A stretch of DNA of 5,722 bases from an uncultured Planctomycetaceae bacterium. GTDB taxonomy: Bacteria > Planctomycetota > Planctomycetia > Pirellulales > Pirellulaceae. The position numbers and the translations under genes are program-made. The notes below the pieces were generated by a model. That model was not told the DNA's origin. It searched no databases and worked only from the letters and a program-made list of their open reading frames with translations. How positions within the stretch are numbered: the first letter of the stretch is position 1; each line of letters opens with the position of its first letter. Positions 1 to 5,722 of the stretch are shown here, in pieces. The stretch is from assembly GCA_937967755.1 (NCBI GenBank), contig CALBTA010000468.1:1-5722 (forward strand), in the 5' to 3' direction.

Positions 1-421
<421 letters not shown>

Positions 422-429
422 GCCTCCGG

Positions 430-434
430 CTCCC
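430..434 (-). promoter_or_regulatory. Shine-Dalgarno site for dcd
   Basis: GGGAG on the minus strand ends 8 nt before the ATG at 421. It lies inside the 19-bp nth-dcd gap and decides for this start over the upstream in-frame ATG at 454. A second GGAGG (423-427) sits only 1 nt from the ATG, too close to serve. Confidence 0.6.
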
Positions 435-440
435 GACGGG

Positions 441-1103
441 TTAGACGACGCCAACTTGAGGACAGAACCGCTTCATCCGGCAATCGTCGCACTTTGGCTT
501 GCGGGCGTTGCAGACCTGGCGGCCGTGATGAATCATGCGGTGCGAAAAATCAATCCATTGCTTCTTGGGGAGCAACCCCATCAACTCGCGCTCAATCTTA
601 ACCGGGTCGGTCTGTTCCGTCAGCCCTAGGCGCTGGGAGAGACGCCCGACGTGGGTGTCAACAACCACGCCCGTCGGCAACCCGAAGGCCGTACCGAGCA
701 CGACGTTGGCCGTTTTTCGTCCCACGCCCGGCAAGGCGACCAGCGAATCGAGATCCCGAGGAATCTCTCCGCCATGCTCGTCGACGATCGTCTGGCACGC
801 GGCCTTGATGTTTTTGGCCTTGTTGCGGAAGAACCCGGTGCTTTCGATAAGTTTTTCCAGCCGTTTAGCCGGAATGTTTGCTAGGTCTTCGGCGGTGGGA
901 TGTTTCGCGAACAGCTTTTCGGTGACGATATTCACCCGCTCGTCGGTACATTGGGCCGAAAGAATCGTCGCCACCAACAACTGCACCGGGCTGTCGAACG
1001 TAAGAGCGCACTCGGCATCGGCGTAGTCGCGCGCCAAAGCCCGCACGACCTTGGCCGCGTGCTGTTTCGCCTCCTTGGTTGGGCCTGAATCGCTCTCGGC
1101 CAT
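441..1103 (-). CDS. nth: Endonuclease III (DNA glycosylase/AP lyase)
   Basis: Bifunctional base-excision repair enzyme that removes oxidised pyrimidines from DNA and cleaves the strand at the abasic site. Numbered from the ATG at 1103 (220 aa), it shows the N-terminal helical domain with LLVATILSAQ, the helix-hairpin-helix LPGVGRKTANVV with catalytic Lys130, and VDTHVGR with catalytic Asp149. The C-terminal iron-sulfur ligands Cys198, Cys205, Cys208 and Cys214 have the exact C-x6-C-x2-C-x5-C spacing of the 4Fe-4S cluster. Length is close to the 211 residues of the E. coli enzyme. An in-frame ATG at 1148 would add 15 residues (MLCVGSLQLSKAFHA) with no counterpart in E. coli Nth. That ATG also lies inside a candidate -10 element, so 1103 is preferred, though neither start has a clear Shine-Dalgarno. 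It ends in TAA 19 bp before dcd and is probably cotranscribed with it. Function is essentially certain; the start is moderately so. Confidence 0.97.
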   Translation of the reverse strand: MAESDSGPTKEAKQHAAKVVRALARDYADAECALTFDSPVQLLVATILSAQCTDERVNIVTEKLFAKHPTAEDLANIPAKRLEKLIESTGFFRNKAKNIKAACQTIVDEHGGEIPRDLDSLVALPGVGRKTANVVLGTAFGLPTGVVVDTHVGRLSQRLGLTEQTDPVKIERELMGLLPKKQWIDFSHRMIHHGRQVCNARKPKCDDCRMKRFCPQVGVV

Positions 1104-1143
1104 TGCGTGAAATGCTTTCGAGAGTTGAAGAGATCCGACGCAA

Positions 1144-1170
1144 AGCATAGCAGCCTAGCCCAGCCGTCAA
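1144..1170 (-). promoter_or_regulatory. Possible sigma70-type promoter for nth-dcd
   Basis: On the minus strand, TTGACG (1165-1170; 5 of 6 to the -35 consensus) is followed after 15 nt by TATGCT (1144-1149; 4 of 6 to the -10). The spacer is shorter than the ideal 17. Transcription would begin near 1137, downstream of the ATG at 1148 and about 33 nt before the ATG at 1103, which supports the shorter Nth. This is by eye only. Confidence 0.3.
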
Positions 1171-1186
1171 GCCTTTGCAATCACAC

Positions 1187-1213
1187 CGTAGTCACAAGCT
1201 GCCAGCTTGTGAA
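1187..1213 (+). repeat. Palindromic intergenic repeat, copy 1
   Basis: CGTAG followed by a perfect 9-bp inverted repeat (1192-1200 and 1204-1212, TCACAAGCT / AGCTTGTGA) around a 3-nt GCC loop. Its first 23 nt (1187-1209) recur in inverted orientation at 1289-1311 with 20 of 23 identities. It lies between the metallopeptidase stop and nth. There is no T-run on either side, so it does not look like an intrinsic terminator. Short palindromes of the form CACAAGCTGCCAGCTTGTG resemble dispersed intergenic repeats I recall from planctomycete genomes; that link is from memory, not a search. Confidence 0.75.
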
Positions 1214-1283
1214 CTGGTGCAGAGGTTTTCCAAACGGGTATTGATTCAAAGCTTCGTAGTGGGTTCCGAAGCAATGCGGTTTA
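1214..1283. other. Spacer between inverted repeat copies
   Basis: About 70 bp with no recognisable gene. It contains one imperfect hairpin, GCTTCG (1251-1256) pairing with CGAAGC (1267-1272) across a 10-nt loop. It may be the core of a small non-coding repeat element bracketed by copies 1 and 2. I see no transposase and no clear target-site duplication. Confidence 0.35.
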
Positions 1284-1311
1284 GCGAGCAAGCTGGCAGA
1301 TTGTCGCTACG
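1284..1311 (-). repeat. Palindromic intergenic repeat, copy 2 (inverted, partly decayed)
   Basis: Read on the minus strand it begins CGTAG, then ACAA, then the 11-base CTGCCAGCTTG, matching copy 1 at 20 of 23 positions. Its own palindrome has decayed: the arms GCGAGCAAGCT and GCGACAATCT pair only with a bulge. With copy 1 it brackets about 80 bp of unassigned DNA. Confidence 0.7.
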
Positions 1312-1325
1312 TAATCACAAGTTGC
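1310..1325 (+). repeat. Partial repeat, copy 3, head-to-head with copy 2
   Basis: CGTAATCACAAGTTGC matches the first 16 bases of copy 1 at 14 positions, in the same orientation. It overlaps copy 2 at the shared palindrome TACGTA (1308-1313), so the two copies are fused head to head. Only the left half of the unit is present. Confidence 0.5.
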
Positions 1326-1340
1326 GGGAATACGCGGACG

Positions 1341-1733
1341 TTAGTATCCCAGTGCCTCCAATTCGTCCTCATCCAAGCCGTGGTGGTGGCCCAGTTCGTG
1401 AAGGATGGTGATTCGGCTTTGGTTTCGCAACGCCGTGTCGTCAATCTTGCCGCGAGCGTCGGACGCCAGCGAAATTACGCCTTCGCGGAAAATGTGAATC
1501 ACATCCGAGAGAACTCCCGCCTGGTCGACATGCCGCCGGGTGAGGGGAATGCCGGTATACAGCCCGCACAGCCCCGCGCGATACGCGATGCCCAATTCGC
1601 GCATCATTTTTCGCGACGGGTAGTCCTCGATGTACATCGGGACTTCACCCAACAATTGGTGGACACGCGGCGGCAATTCGGCCACGACCGATTCCAACTG
1701 CTGGTCGAAATAATCGCGCAAATGGTCGTTCAA
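1341..1733 (-). CDS. Small zincin-type metallopeptidase family protein (PF06262/DUF1025-like)
   Basis: A 130-aa soluble protein, within the usual size of this family of minimal zincins, with no signal peptide. Near the C-terminus it has ILHELGHHHGLDEDEL, with HExxH at His112-Glu113 to His116 followed by Gly119 and acidic residues. That is the zinc-binding and catalytic arrangement of the family. The preceding conserved portion includes VPMYIEDYPS (31-40), LCGLYTGIPL (55-64) and VIHIFREGV (78-86), a pattern typical of PF06262. The natural substrate of these proteins is not established. The start is TTG at 1731-1733: no ATG or GTG occurs in frame between it and the upstream stop at 1797-1799, and GGGAG lies 6 nt upstream. 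It is divergent from the membrane-protein gene at 1781 (47 bp between starts), and its stop is 192 bp before the longest possible nth start. Family assignment is confident; function beyond probable zinc hydrolase is not. Confidence 0.9.
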   Translation of the reverse strand: MNDHLRDYFDQQLESVVAELPPRVHQLLGEVPMYIEDYPSRKMMRELGIAYRAGLCGLYTGIPLTRRHVDQAGVLSDVIHIFREGVISLASDARGKIDDTALRNQSRITILHELGHHHGLDEDELEALGY

Positions 1734-1739
1734 TCGAGT

Positions 1740-1744
1740 CTCCC
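1740..1744 (-). promoter_or_regulatory. Shine-Dalgarno site deciding a TTG start
   Basis: GGGAG on the minus strand, 6 nt before the TTG at 1733. It is the main evidence that translation of the metallopeptidase begins at this non-ATG codon. The plus-strand genes in the window have no comparable site. Confidence 0.6.
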
Positions 1745-1746
1745 GC

Positions 1747-1775
1747 TTGAAATACCGGGGGTGTCTGCGAAAATT
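1747..1775 (+). promoter_or_regulatory. Possible promoter for the three-gene plus-strand cluster
   Basis: TTGAAA (1747-1752, 5 of 6 to -35), a 17-nt spacer, then AAAATT (1770-1775, only 3 of 6 to -10). If used, transcription would start at or next to the ATG at 1781, giving a leaderless or nearly leaderless mRNA. That would fit the absence of a Shine-Dalgarno there. The -10 match is weak. Confidence 0.2.
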
Positions 1776-1780
1776 GTGCC

Positions 1781-2071
1781 ATGCTTGCCCCTCAATTTAC
1801 CACCCGCCGGATACTGCTGCTAACTGCGATCTGCGGTGTTTTCTTTTTGGTTTTGGCGATGGCCGCTCAGGGTCACCTGTGGGCAGTTGCGTTGGCGGTT
1901 GGCGTCGGCTCGGTGGCCATCGTGCTGTTAGCATTCGCGTTGTTTTTTCAGGTGTCGTTCGTGGTGGCCAAACTGCTAGGGCTTTTGAAGGCGGAGGAAG
2001 CACCGGTTTCTCCGTTCGCCAAGGACACTGCGCCGCCGGTTCTTGTACCGCCGACCAACCCCGTCGACTGA
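1781..2071 (+). CDS. Small two-helix membrane protein, unknown function
   Basis: A 96-aa protein. A short basic N-terminus (MLAPQFTTRR) is followed by a hydrophobic helix at about residues 11-30 and a second longer hydrophobic stretch at about 33-63. A Pro/Ala-rich tail then runs from about 71 to 96. By the positive-inside rule (RR before helix 1; K64 and K70 after helix 2), both ends face the cytoplasm. No enzymatic motif is seen. The 'FTxRxILLLTA' opening resembles many small planctomycete membrane proteins, which is family-level recall only. There is no Shine-Dalgarno. It ends 5 bp before the start of the 757-aa gene, so the two are very likely cotranscribed and it may be an accessory membrane subunit of the downstream ABC system. 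A different frame is also open through this region, but it has no protein-like content there. Confidence 0.75.
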   Translation: MLAPQFTTRRILLLTAICGVFFLVLAMAAQGHLWAVALAVGVGSVAIVLLAFALFFQVSFVVAKLLGLLKAEEAPVSPFAKDTAPPVLVPPTNPVD

Positions 2072-2076
2072 AGCAT

Positions 2077-4350
2077 ATGCCCCTCGCCCTTGCATTCAAG
2101 CGATCCGCCGTCACGCTGGCCGTTATTGCCGCGTTGCTCTCGGCGGCAAACATCGCGGTTGCGGGTAGCGGAGACGTGATTCACACGCCGCCCCGCACAG
2201 TGCGCAACCTGACTGGATTGAACCTGGCCATCGATTTGCAGTGGGTGGACGCCAGCGGCTACCGCGACGTGCGAATTCACGTCTCGACCGCCAACGGTGC
2301 ACCCTCACCCGGTGATCGGGAACTGCTGATCGAATTGGCCCCAACCGGCAGCGGCAACGAGGAGAAATTTACAGTTGAGCAGTATGTCACGCTGGCGCAG
2401 GGAGACATTTCTACGACTTCGCACATGCTTGTGCCGCAGAATCTGCCGTGGCATTGGGTCGAGGTGACGGTGTACGACGGCGGCCGGCGCTCGCGGCAGC
2501 TATCTTCTCGCACAAGCATCAACAACAACGTCGCCGGCGACTGGAGCGAAGCCGTACCCGCGATCCTGGTCGTAGATGCCGCCGCCCCGCCGCTGCTCGA
2601 GCGAGCCGACACCCTGACACGTTTCAACCGCGACTTCACGAAGTTTCCCAACCGGAATTTCGAATTGCTGGATGTGCGGGCGTTGGCGGCGCTCGTTCAG
2701 CGTTCCGCATTTGTTGACGAAGGTGTCGAGCGGCAGCGCGACATGGATATTCTCCGTCGGGTAGCTAGCGCGCCACGGTTGGAACTGATTCCGCCCAGCG
2801 ATTTGCCCCAGCGCTGGATCGGGCTAACCTGCTTCGATCTGATTGTCGTCAAACAGGCCGTGCTGACGAAAATGCAGAGGGAATCGCCCCAAAGATTTCA
2901 AGCGATCGTTGATTGGGCATCGACGGGCGGAAACTTAGTCGTCTTCGGGCTGGGCACACAGTATGAGAAGCTGAACGACACCGAATCGTTGCTCAAATTA
3001 CACCCGACAACTAGCGGCGAGGACTACGCAACAGCGGGTTGGCAGCCAGCCGAGACGCGCTTGTTCAACAACGGTCCCGTACGACGATTTCAAGAATTAC
3101 AAAACTACGGCGGCTGGTACGGCTACGCGACGACCGATGAAGGCGAGGAACCGCAGCCGGTGGTTACCGCCGATATTCGCAAAGCGTTTGTCACCGATCA
3201 CCAGCACCAGTTCATGCACCGACCGCTGGGAATGGGAACCGTGCTGGCGATGAGCAGCGAGAATCCGTTCCCGGGTTCGACAACCGATTGGAGTTGGGTG
3301 CTGAACACCATTACCGACAACCGGGCGATGTGGTATCGCCGGCACGGCTTGTCGCTGCGGCGCAAGAACAACGACTACTGGAACTTCCTTGTGCCCGACA
3401 CCGGCAGAGCTCCTGTACTGGCGTTTTGCGTCTTGATTACCCTCTTTGCCGTGATCATTGGGCCGATCAATTATTTTTTCCTTGCCCGCGAACGCCGGTT
3501 GTACATGCTGCTGGCAACGATTCCGCTGGGTGCGCTACTGGTCACGCTCAGTCTGTTCGCCTACGCAATGGTCACAGACGGACTGGGCACGAAGGTGCGA
3601 GTGCGAAGCTACACCCACATCGATCAGCGCAGCGGGCGGGTGGTGAACTGGTCGCGGCAATCGTACTACGCCGGGCTGGCACCCTCGCGCGGCTTGACGT
3701 TCGGCGACGACACGGCGGTCTATACGGTTGAGCAGTTTCCGCACCACGAAGAAGACTACCGTTCGCGGCGCCGGCGCGTGCTGGAATGGGGCGATGATTT
3801 TCAGAATCTGCAGAAAGGCTATATGACTTCGCGAGTTACCTCGCAGTTTTTGACGGTTCGCACTGGCGATAGCTCGTCGTCTTTGCAGTTGGACCAGCGA
3901 GCGGCGCCGACCTCTGTCCGAAACCGGCTGGGAGGCAAGATTGAACTGTTGCTGTTGCGCGACGCCGGGGGCGACTACTTCACTGCCAGCGAAGTGGCAG
4001 AAGACGAAAAGGCGAATCTGAAGCCCGCGGACTTTGCCGAAATCAAAGGGGATATCTTCGCGGTGATTGTCGATGCCCGGCCTGAGAACCCGGAAGGGCT
4101 GAACCCCAACGAGTTCGAACGCTACATGAATTACGGCTGGAACGCCTGGAACTTGATCGACAGCGGGCTGGCTGATTCGCGGGTGGCGACCAGCCTGATG
4201 GAAGACCGAATTCGCCGTGTTCAAAACATGGCGGAGAAGGACTTCGCCAAAGGCAGCTACGTCGCCATCGTGACGCAATCTGGCGACGCCCCGTTGGGCG
4301 TGAAATCGACCGAAGAGGGCAGTCTGCATCTGGTGGAGGGAAAGTTTTAG
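2077..4350 (+). CDS. Large exported membrane-anchored protein with glutamine-amidotransferase-like region, probable ABC-system partner
   Basis: A 757-aa protein of no named family that I can assign. The ATG at 2077 opens a signal peptide: KR at 8-9, a hydrophobic core at 11-24, and AVA before Gly30 as a likely cleavage site. Residues 30 to about 445 should be periplasmic. They include a strand-rich part, then AILVVDAAAPP (162-172) and DLIVVKQAV (254-262) through WASTGGNLVVFGLG (ending near 290), which resembles the class-I glutamine amidotransferase-like fold of large ABC-associated membrane proteins. No catalytic Cys-His-Glu set is evident, so the role is probably structural or ligand-binding. 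Two helices follow, at about 449-471 (with GPINYFFL) and 475-499, separated by the basic loop ARERR, which places that loop in the cytoplasm and the C-terminal ~255 residues back in the periplasm. The frame is open upstream to 1747, but that stretch overlaps the 96-aa gene and lacks protein character. No Shine-Dalgarno is seen. The ABC ATPase follows 55 bp downstream. Confidence 0.85.
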   Translation: MPLALAFKRSAVTLAVIAALLSAANIAVAGSGDVIHTPPRTVRNLTGLNLAIDLQWVDASGYRDVRIHVSTANGAPSPGDRELLIELAPTGSGNEEKFTVEQYVTLAQGDISTTSHMLVPQNLPWHWVEVTVYDGGRRSRQLSSRTSINNNVAGDWSEAVPAILVVDAAAPPLLERADTLTRFNRDFTKFPNRNFELLDVRALAALVQRSAFVDEGVERQRDMDILRRVASAPRLELIPPSDLPQRWIGLTCFDLIVVKQAVLTKMQRESPQRFQAIVDWASTGGNLVVFGLGTQYEKLNDTESLLKLHPTTSGEDYATAGWQPAETRLFNNGPVRRFQELQNYGGWYGYATTDEGEEPQPVVTADIRKAFVTDHQHQFMHRPLGMGTVLAMSSENPFPGSTTDWSWVLNTITDNRAMWYRRHGLSLRRKNNDYWNFLVPDTGRAPVLAFCVLITLFAVIIGPINYFFLARERRLYMLLATIPLGALLVTLSLFAYAMVTDGLGTKVRVRSYTHIDQRSGRVVNWSRQSYYAGLAPSRGLTFGDDTAVYTVEQFPHHEEDYRSRRRRVLEWGDDFQNLQKGYMTSRVTSQFLTVRTGDSSSSLQLDQRAAPTSVRNRLGGKIELLLLRDAGGDYFTASEVAEDEKANLKPADFAEIKGDIFAVIVDARPENPEGLNPNEFERYMNYGWNAWNLIDSGLADSRVATSLMEDRIRRVQNMAEKDFAKGSYVAIVTQSGDAPLGVKSTEEGSLHLVEGKF

Positions 4351-4364
4351 TACACCTGAGCGTT

Positions 4365-4409
4365 ATGAAATTCAGTTTCCTGTTTCGCTGCGTTGACCGC
4401 CCTTCATGA
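4365..4409 (+). other. Possible 14-codon leader ORF coupled to the ATPase gene
   Basis: ATG at 4365 encodes MKFSFLFRCVDRPS and stops at TGA 4407-4409, which overlaps the ATPase ATG (4406-4408) as ATGA. It fills most of the 55-bp gap after the 757-aa gene. The ATPase start has no Shine-Dalgarno, so termination-reinitiation could explain its translation. An ORF this short can arise by chance, and its own ribosome site is weak (GAG 6 nt upstream). Confidence 0.25.
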
Positions 4410-5377
4410 TTGCCCCCCGTAAACCGATGATCGCCCTGCGGCGTCTGCACCGCTTCTTCGGTAAGACGCGGGCGGTGAACGATGTTTCGTTTGAGGTCTA
4501 TCAAGGGCAGGTGTTTGGGTACATCGGTCCCAACGGGGCAGGCAAGACCACCAGCATGCGAATCTTGGCGACCCTCGATGTGCCGACCGCCGGCGACGCG
4601 TTGGTCGATGGGTTCTCGGTCATCAACGACCCCGACCGGGTCCGCCGAAGGCTGGGCTTCATGCCCGATTACTTTGGCACTTACCCGAACGTCAACTGCG
4701 AAGAGTACCTAGATTTCTTCGCGCGGGCGTACGGGCTCATCGGGCGCGACCGGCACCGGGCGATCCAGCATACGATGCAATTCACCGGCCTCGACGTGTT
4801 GAAAGAAAAGCCGATCAACGGGCTTTCCAAAGGCATGAAACAACGGCTCTGCCTGGGCCGTTCAATGGTGCACGATCCAGCCGTGCTCATTCTGGATGAG
4901 CCGGCGGCCGGTCTGGATCCCCGCGCCCGCATCGAATTGCGAGAGATGATCGGACACCTCGCGGCAGACGGCAAGACTTGCCTGGTCAGTTCGCACATCT
5001 TGACAGAGTTGGCCGAGATGTGTGACATCGTCGGCATCATCGAGCAGGGGCAATTGCTGGCGGTCGGTACGGTCGACGAGATTCAACATGGCGGTACCCA
5101 AGATGCTGAAGGCAAGGCCGCTCGTGAAAAAGTTGTGAAACTGCGCGTGCTGGATCGTACTACCGACCTGGTGAGTTGGCTGGAGGCCCGAGACGACATT
5201 GCCAACGTGCTGCCCGATGGCGAGTTGATCGTCTTCAACCACTGGCACGACCGCGAATGGGAAGCTGACCTACTGAAGGCGATGATCGATGCTGGCTTTC
5301 GCATCGCCTCGTTCGGCGGCCAGGAAAGGAGCCTGGAAGATGTGTTCTTGCAGGTTACCCGCGGCAGGGTGCAGTAG
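4406..5377 (+). CDS. ABC transporter ATP-binding protein (CcmA / ABC-2 type)
   Basis: A 323-aa cytoplasmic nucleotide-binding subunit expected to power a membrane exporter or envelope-remodelling complex. In order it has Walker A GPNGAGKT (41-48), a Q-loop region GFMPDYFG in which Asp88 takes the usual Gln position, the signature LSKGMKQR (140-147, a variant of LSGGQ), Walker B LILDEP (161-166) with catalytic Glu165, D-loop GLD (169-171), and the switch His197 in VSSHIL. All ATP-hydrolysis residues are present. About 90 C-terminal residues form the accessory domain typical of this class, ending SLEDVFLQVTRG. The start at 4406 is chosen for its ATGA overlap with a tiny upstream ORF. An in-frame ATG at 4427 (residue 8) is just as close to the conserved start, and neither has a Shine-Dalgarno. 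It lies 55 bp after the 757-aa gene, in the same direction. No permease gene adjoins it in this window, so the substrate cannot be stated. Confidence 0.97.
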   Translation: MIAPRKPMIALRRLHRFFGKTRAVNDVSFEVYQGQVFGYIGPNGAGKTTSMRILATLDVPTAGDALVDGFSVINDPDRVRRRLGFMPDYFGTYPNVNCEEYLDFFARAYGLIGRDRHRAIQHTMQFTGLDVLKEKPINGLSKGMKQRLCLGRSMVHDPAVLILDEPAAGLDPRARIELREMIGHLAADGKTCLVSSHILTELAEMCDIVGIIEQGQLLAVGTVDEIQHGGTQDAEGKAAREKVVKLRVLDRTTDLVSWLEARDDIANVLPDGELIVFNHWHDREWEADLLKAMIDAGFRIASFGGQERSLEDVFLQVTRGRVQ

Positions 5378-5411
5378 CCCCATTTGTGCCTTTAGCGAAC
5401 ACAGCAAGGGG
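5378..5411 (+). terminator. Imperfect hairpin after the ATPase gene, possible terminator
   Basis: Directly after the TAG stop, CCCC (5378-5381) can pair with GGGG (5408-5411), and TGTG (5385-5388) with CACA (5400-5403), with an internal loop between and an 11-nt apical loop. No T-run follows, so if it terminates or protects the transcript it is not a classical intrinsic terminator. Confidence 0.25.
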
Positions 5412-5587
5412 CCGGCGGACGCCCTCTATCTTGCCAAACCCGCACACGTTCGCGCCGGGGCGGGAAAACTTTTGCCAGCGTTGCTATCGCTGCCAGAATC
5501 TCAATTGGTCGATTCGTCAAATCTGTGTAGCATTCGCTAAGAGCTACCAGAGTTACTTCCGTTTTTACTGCGCGGGGCGCGTTGGCC
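5412..5587 (+). other. Non-coding region upstream of the MaoC-like gene
   Basis: Open frames here look like chance: they have no hydrophobic pattern or recognisable motif. The region is GC-rich on the left and more AT-rich from about 5500, as expected for a promoter region. No tRNA-like fold and no copy of the palindromic repeat found at 1187 were seen. Confidence 0.4.
5505..5533 (+). promoter_or_regulatory. Possible promoter for the MaoC-like gene
   Basis: TTGGTC (5505-5510, 3 of 6 to -35), a 17-nt spacer, and TAGCAT (5528-5533, 4 of 6 to -10). This is 55 bp before the ATG at 5588, within the AT-richer part of the gap. The spacing is ideal but the hexamers are weak. Confidence 0.25.
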
Positions 5588-5722
5588 ATGCACGATCTAC
5601 TTCACTACAACGACATCGAAGTAGGCGACGTATTCGATAGCAGCGGCCGAACCGTGACCGAGACCGACGTGGTCAATTTCGCCGGCATGACAGGCGACTT
5701 TACTCCGCTTCACGTCGATCAC
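5588..5722 (+). CDS. MaoC-like hydratase (hotdog fold), N-terminal 45 residues only
   Basis: The gene runs off the right edge. The visible protein begins MHDLLHYNDIEVGD, the usual opening of MaoC-domain proteins. It continues through TVTETDVVNFAGMTGD, and FTPLHVDH (38-45) carries the family hydratase motif (A-x-x-x-G-D-x-x-P-x-H-x-D) with the expected catalytic Asp37 and His42. MaoC-like proteins hydrate trans-2-enoyl-CoA or related thioesters in fatty-acid or polyhydroxyalkanoate metabolism. Which substrate applies here cannot be told from 45 residues. An in-frame TTG at 5582 is an alternative start. No clear Shine-Dalgarno is seen. The preceding 210-bp gap suggests it has its own promoter rather than belonging to the ABC cluster. 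Confidence 0.88.
   Translation, partial: MHDLLHYNDIEVGDVFDSSGRTVTETDVVNFAGMTGDFTPLHVDH

Noticed and set aside
535..1026. Plus-strand open frame of 163 codons opposite nth
   Set aside because: It is antisense to an unambiguous nth, Ser/Arg/Pro-rich, and has no motif.
1192..1212. Intrinsic terminator for the metallopeptidase transcript
   Set aside because: The stem is good, but no T-run follows on either strand, and related inverted copies nearby fit a dispersed repeat better.
1770..1859. Alternative metallopeptidase start at a minus-strand ATG near 1782
   Set aside because: That ATG is in a different frame, and the sequence it encodes does not join the family homology. The TTG at 1733 has the Shine-Dalgarno.
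1747..2076. In-frame upstream extension of the 757-aa protein (110 extra residues)
   Set aside because: It overlaps the 96-aa membrane protein in another frame, reads as low-complexity Gly/Arg sequence, and would bury a clear signal peptide that begins at 2077.
2560..2950. Active glutamine amidotransferase in the 757-aa protein
   Set aside because: The region resembles the fold, but I see no nucleophile-elbow Cys with the matching His-Glu pair.
3535..4329. Long open frame (264 codons) on the minus strand inside the 757-aa gene
   Set aside because: It is antisense to a well-supported gene. Its residues are a shadow of the coding strand's codon bias, with no recognisable domain.
4043..4504. 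Minus-strand open frame spanning the 757-aa gene/ATPase junction
   Set aside because: It crosses two real genes on the other strand and has the Arg/Ser/Pro-rich composition of a shadow frame.

Overview
The window most resembles a planctomycete chromosome (Pirellulales-like), probably an environmental or metagenome-assembled genome. This is inferred from three things: the dCTP deaminase and CcmA-type ATPase sequences, a small two-helix membrane protein of the 'FTxRxLLLLTA' kind common in that phylum, and short palindromic intergenic repeats. I could not run a taxonomic search. The DNA is moderately GC-rich and densely coding, with no rRNA, tRNA, CRISPR array, insertion sequence or phage gene.

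Left part (1-1733), minus strand. Read in transcription order, it holds a small zincin-type metallopeptidase (TTG start, good Shine-Dalgarno), a 192-bp gap filled with related palindromic repeats, endonuclease III (nth), and then dCTP deaminase (dcd), 19 bp downstream of nth. nth and dcd are probably cotranscribed, and both act on pyrimidines in DNA or the nucleotide pool. dcd carries an in-frame TAG exactly where a Trp is expected. The reading frame stays recognisably Dcd after the stop, to the window edge, so this is a nonsense mutation, a sequence error or readthrough.

Middle part (1781-5377), plus strand, divergent from the metallopeptidase. Three genes lie close together: a 96-aa two-helix membrane protein, a 757-aa secreted or membrane-anchored protein with a glutamine-amidotransferase-like region and two central transmembrane helices, and a 323-aa ABC ATPase of the CcmA/ABC-2 type. 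They look like one operon for an envelope-associated ABC system. No ABC permease is visible. A 14-codon ORF whose TGA overlaps the ATPase ATG may couple translation.

Right end (5378-5722). A 210-bp gap, with a possible hairpin after the ATPase and a possible weak promoter, precedes the first 45 codons of a MaoC-like hotdog-fold hydratase cut by the window edge.

I see no clear novel system. The items most worth a second look are the amber codon in dcd, the repeat cluster before nth, and the ABC ATPase with its large periplasmic partner but no permease.
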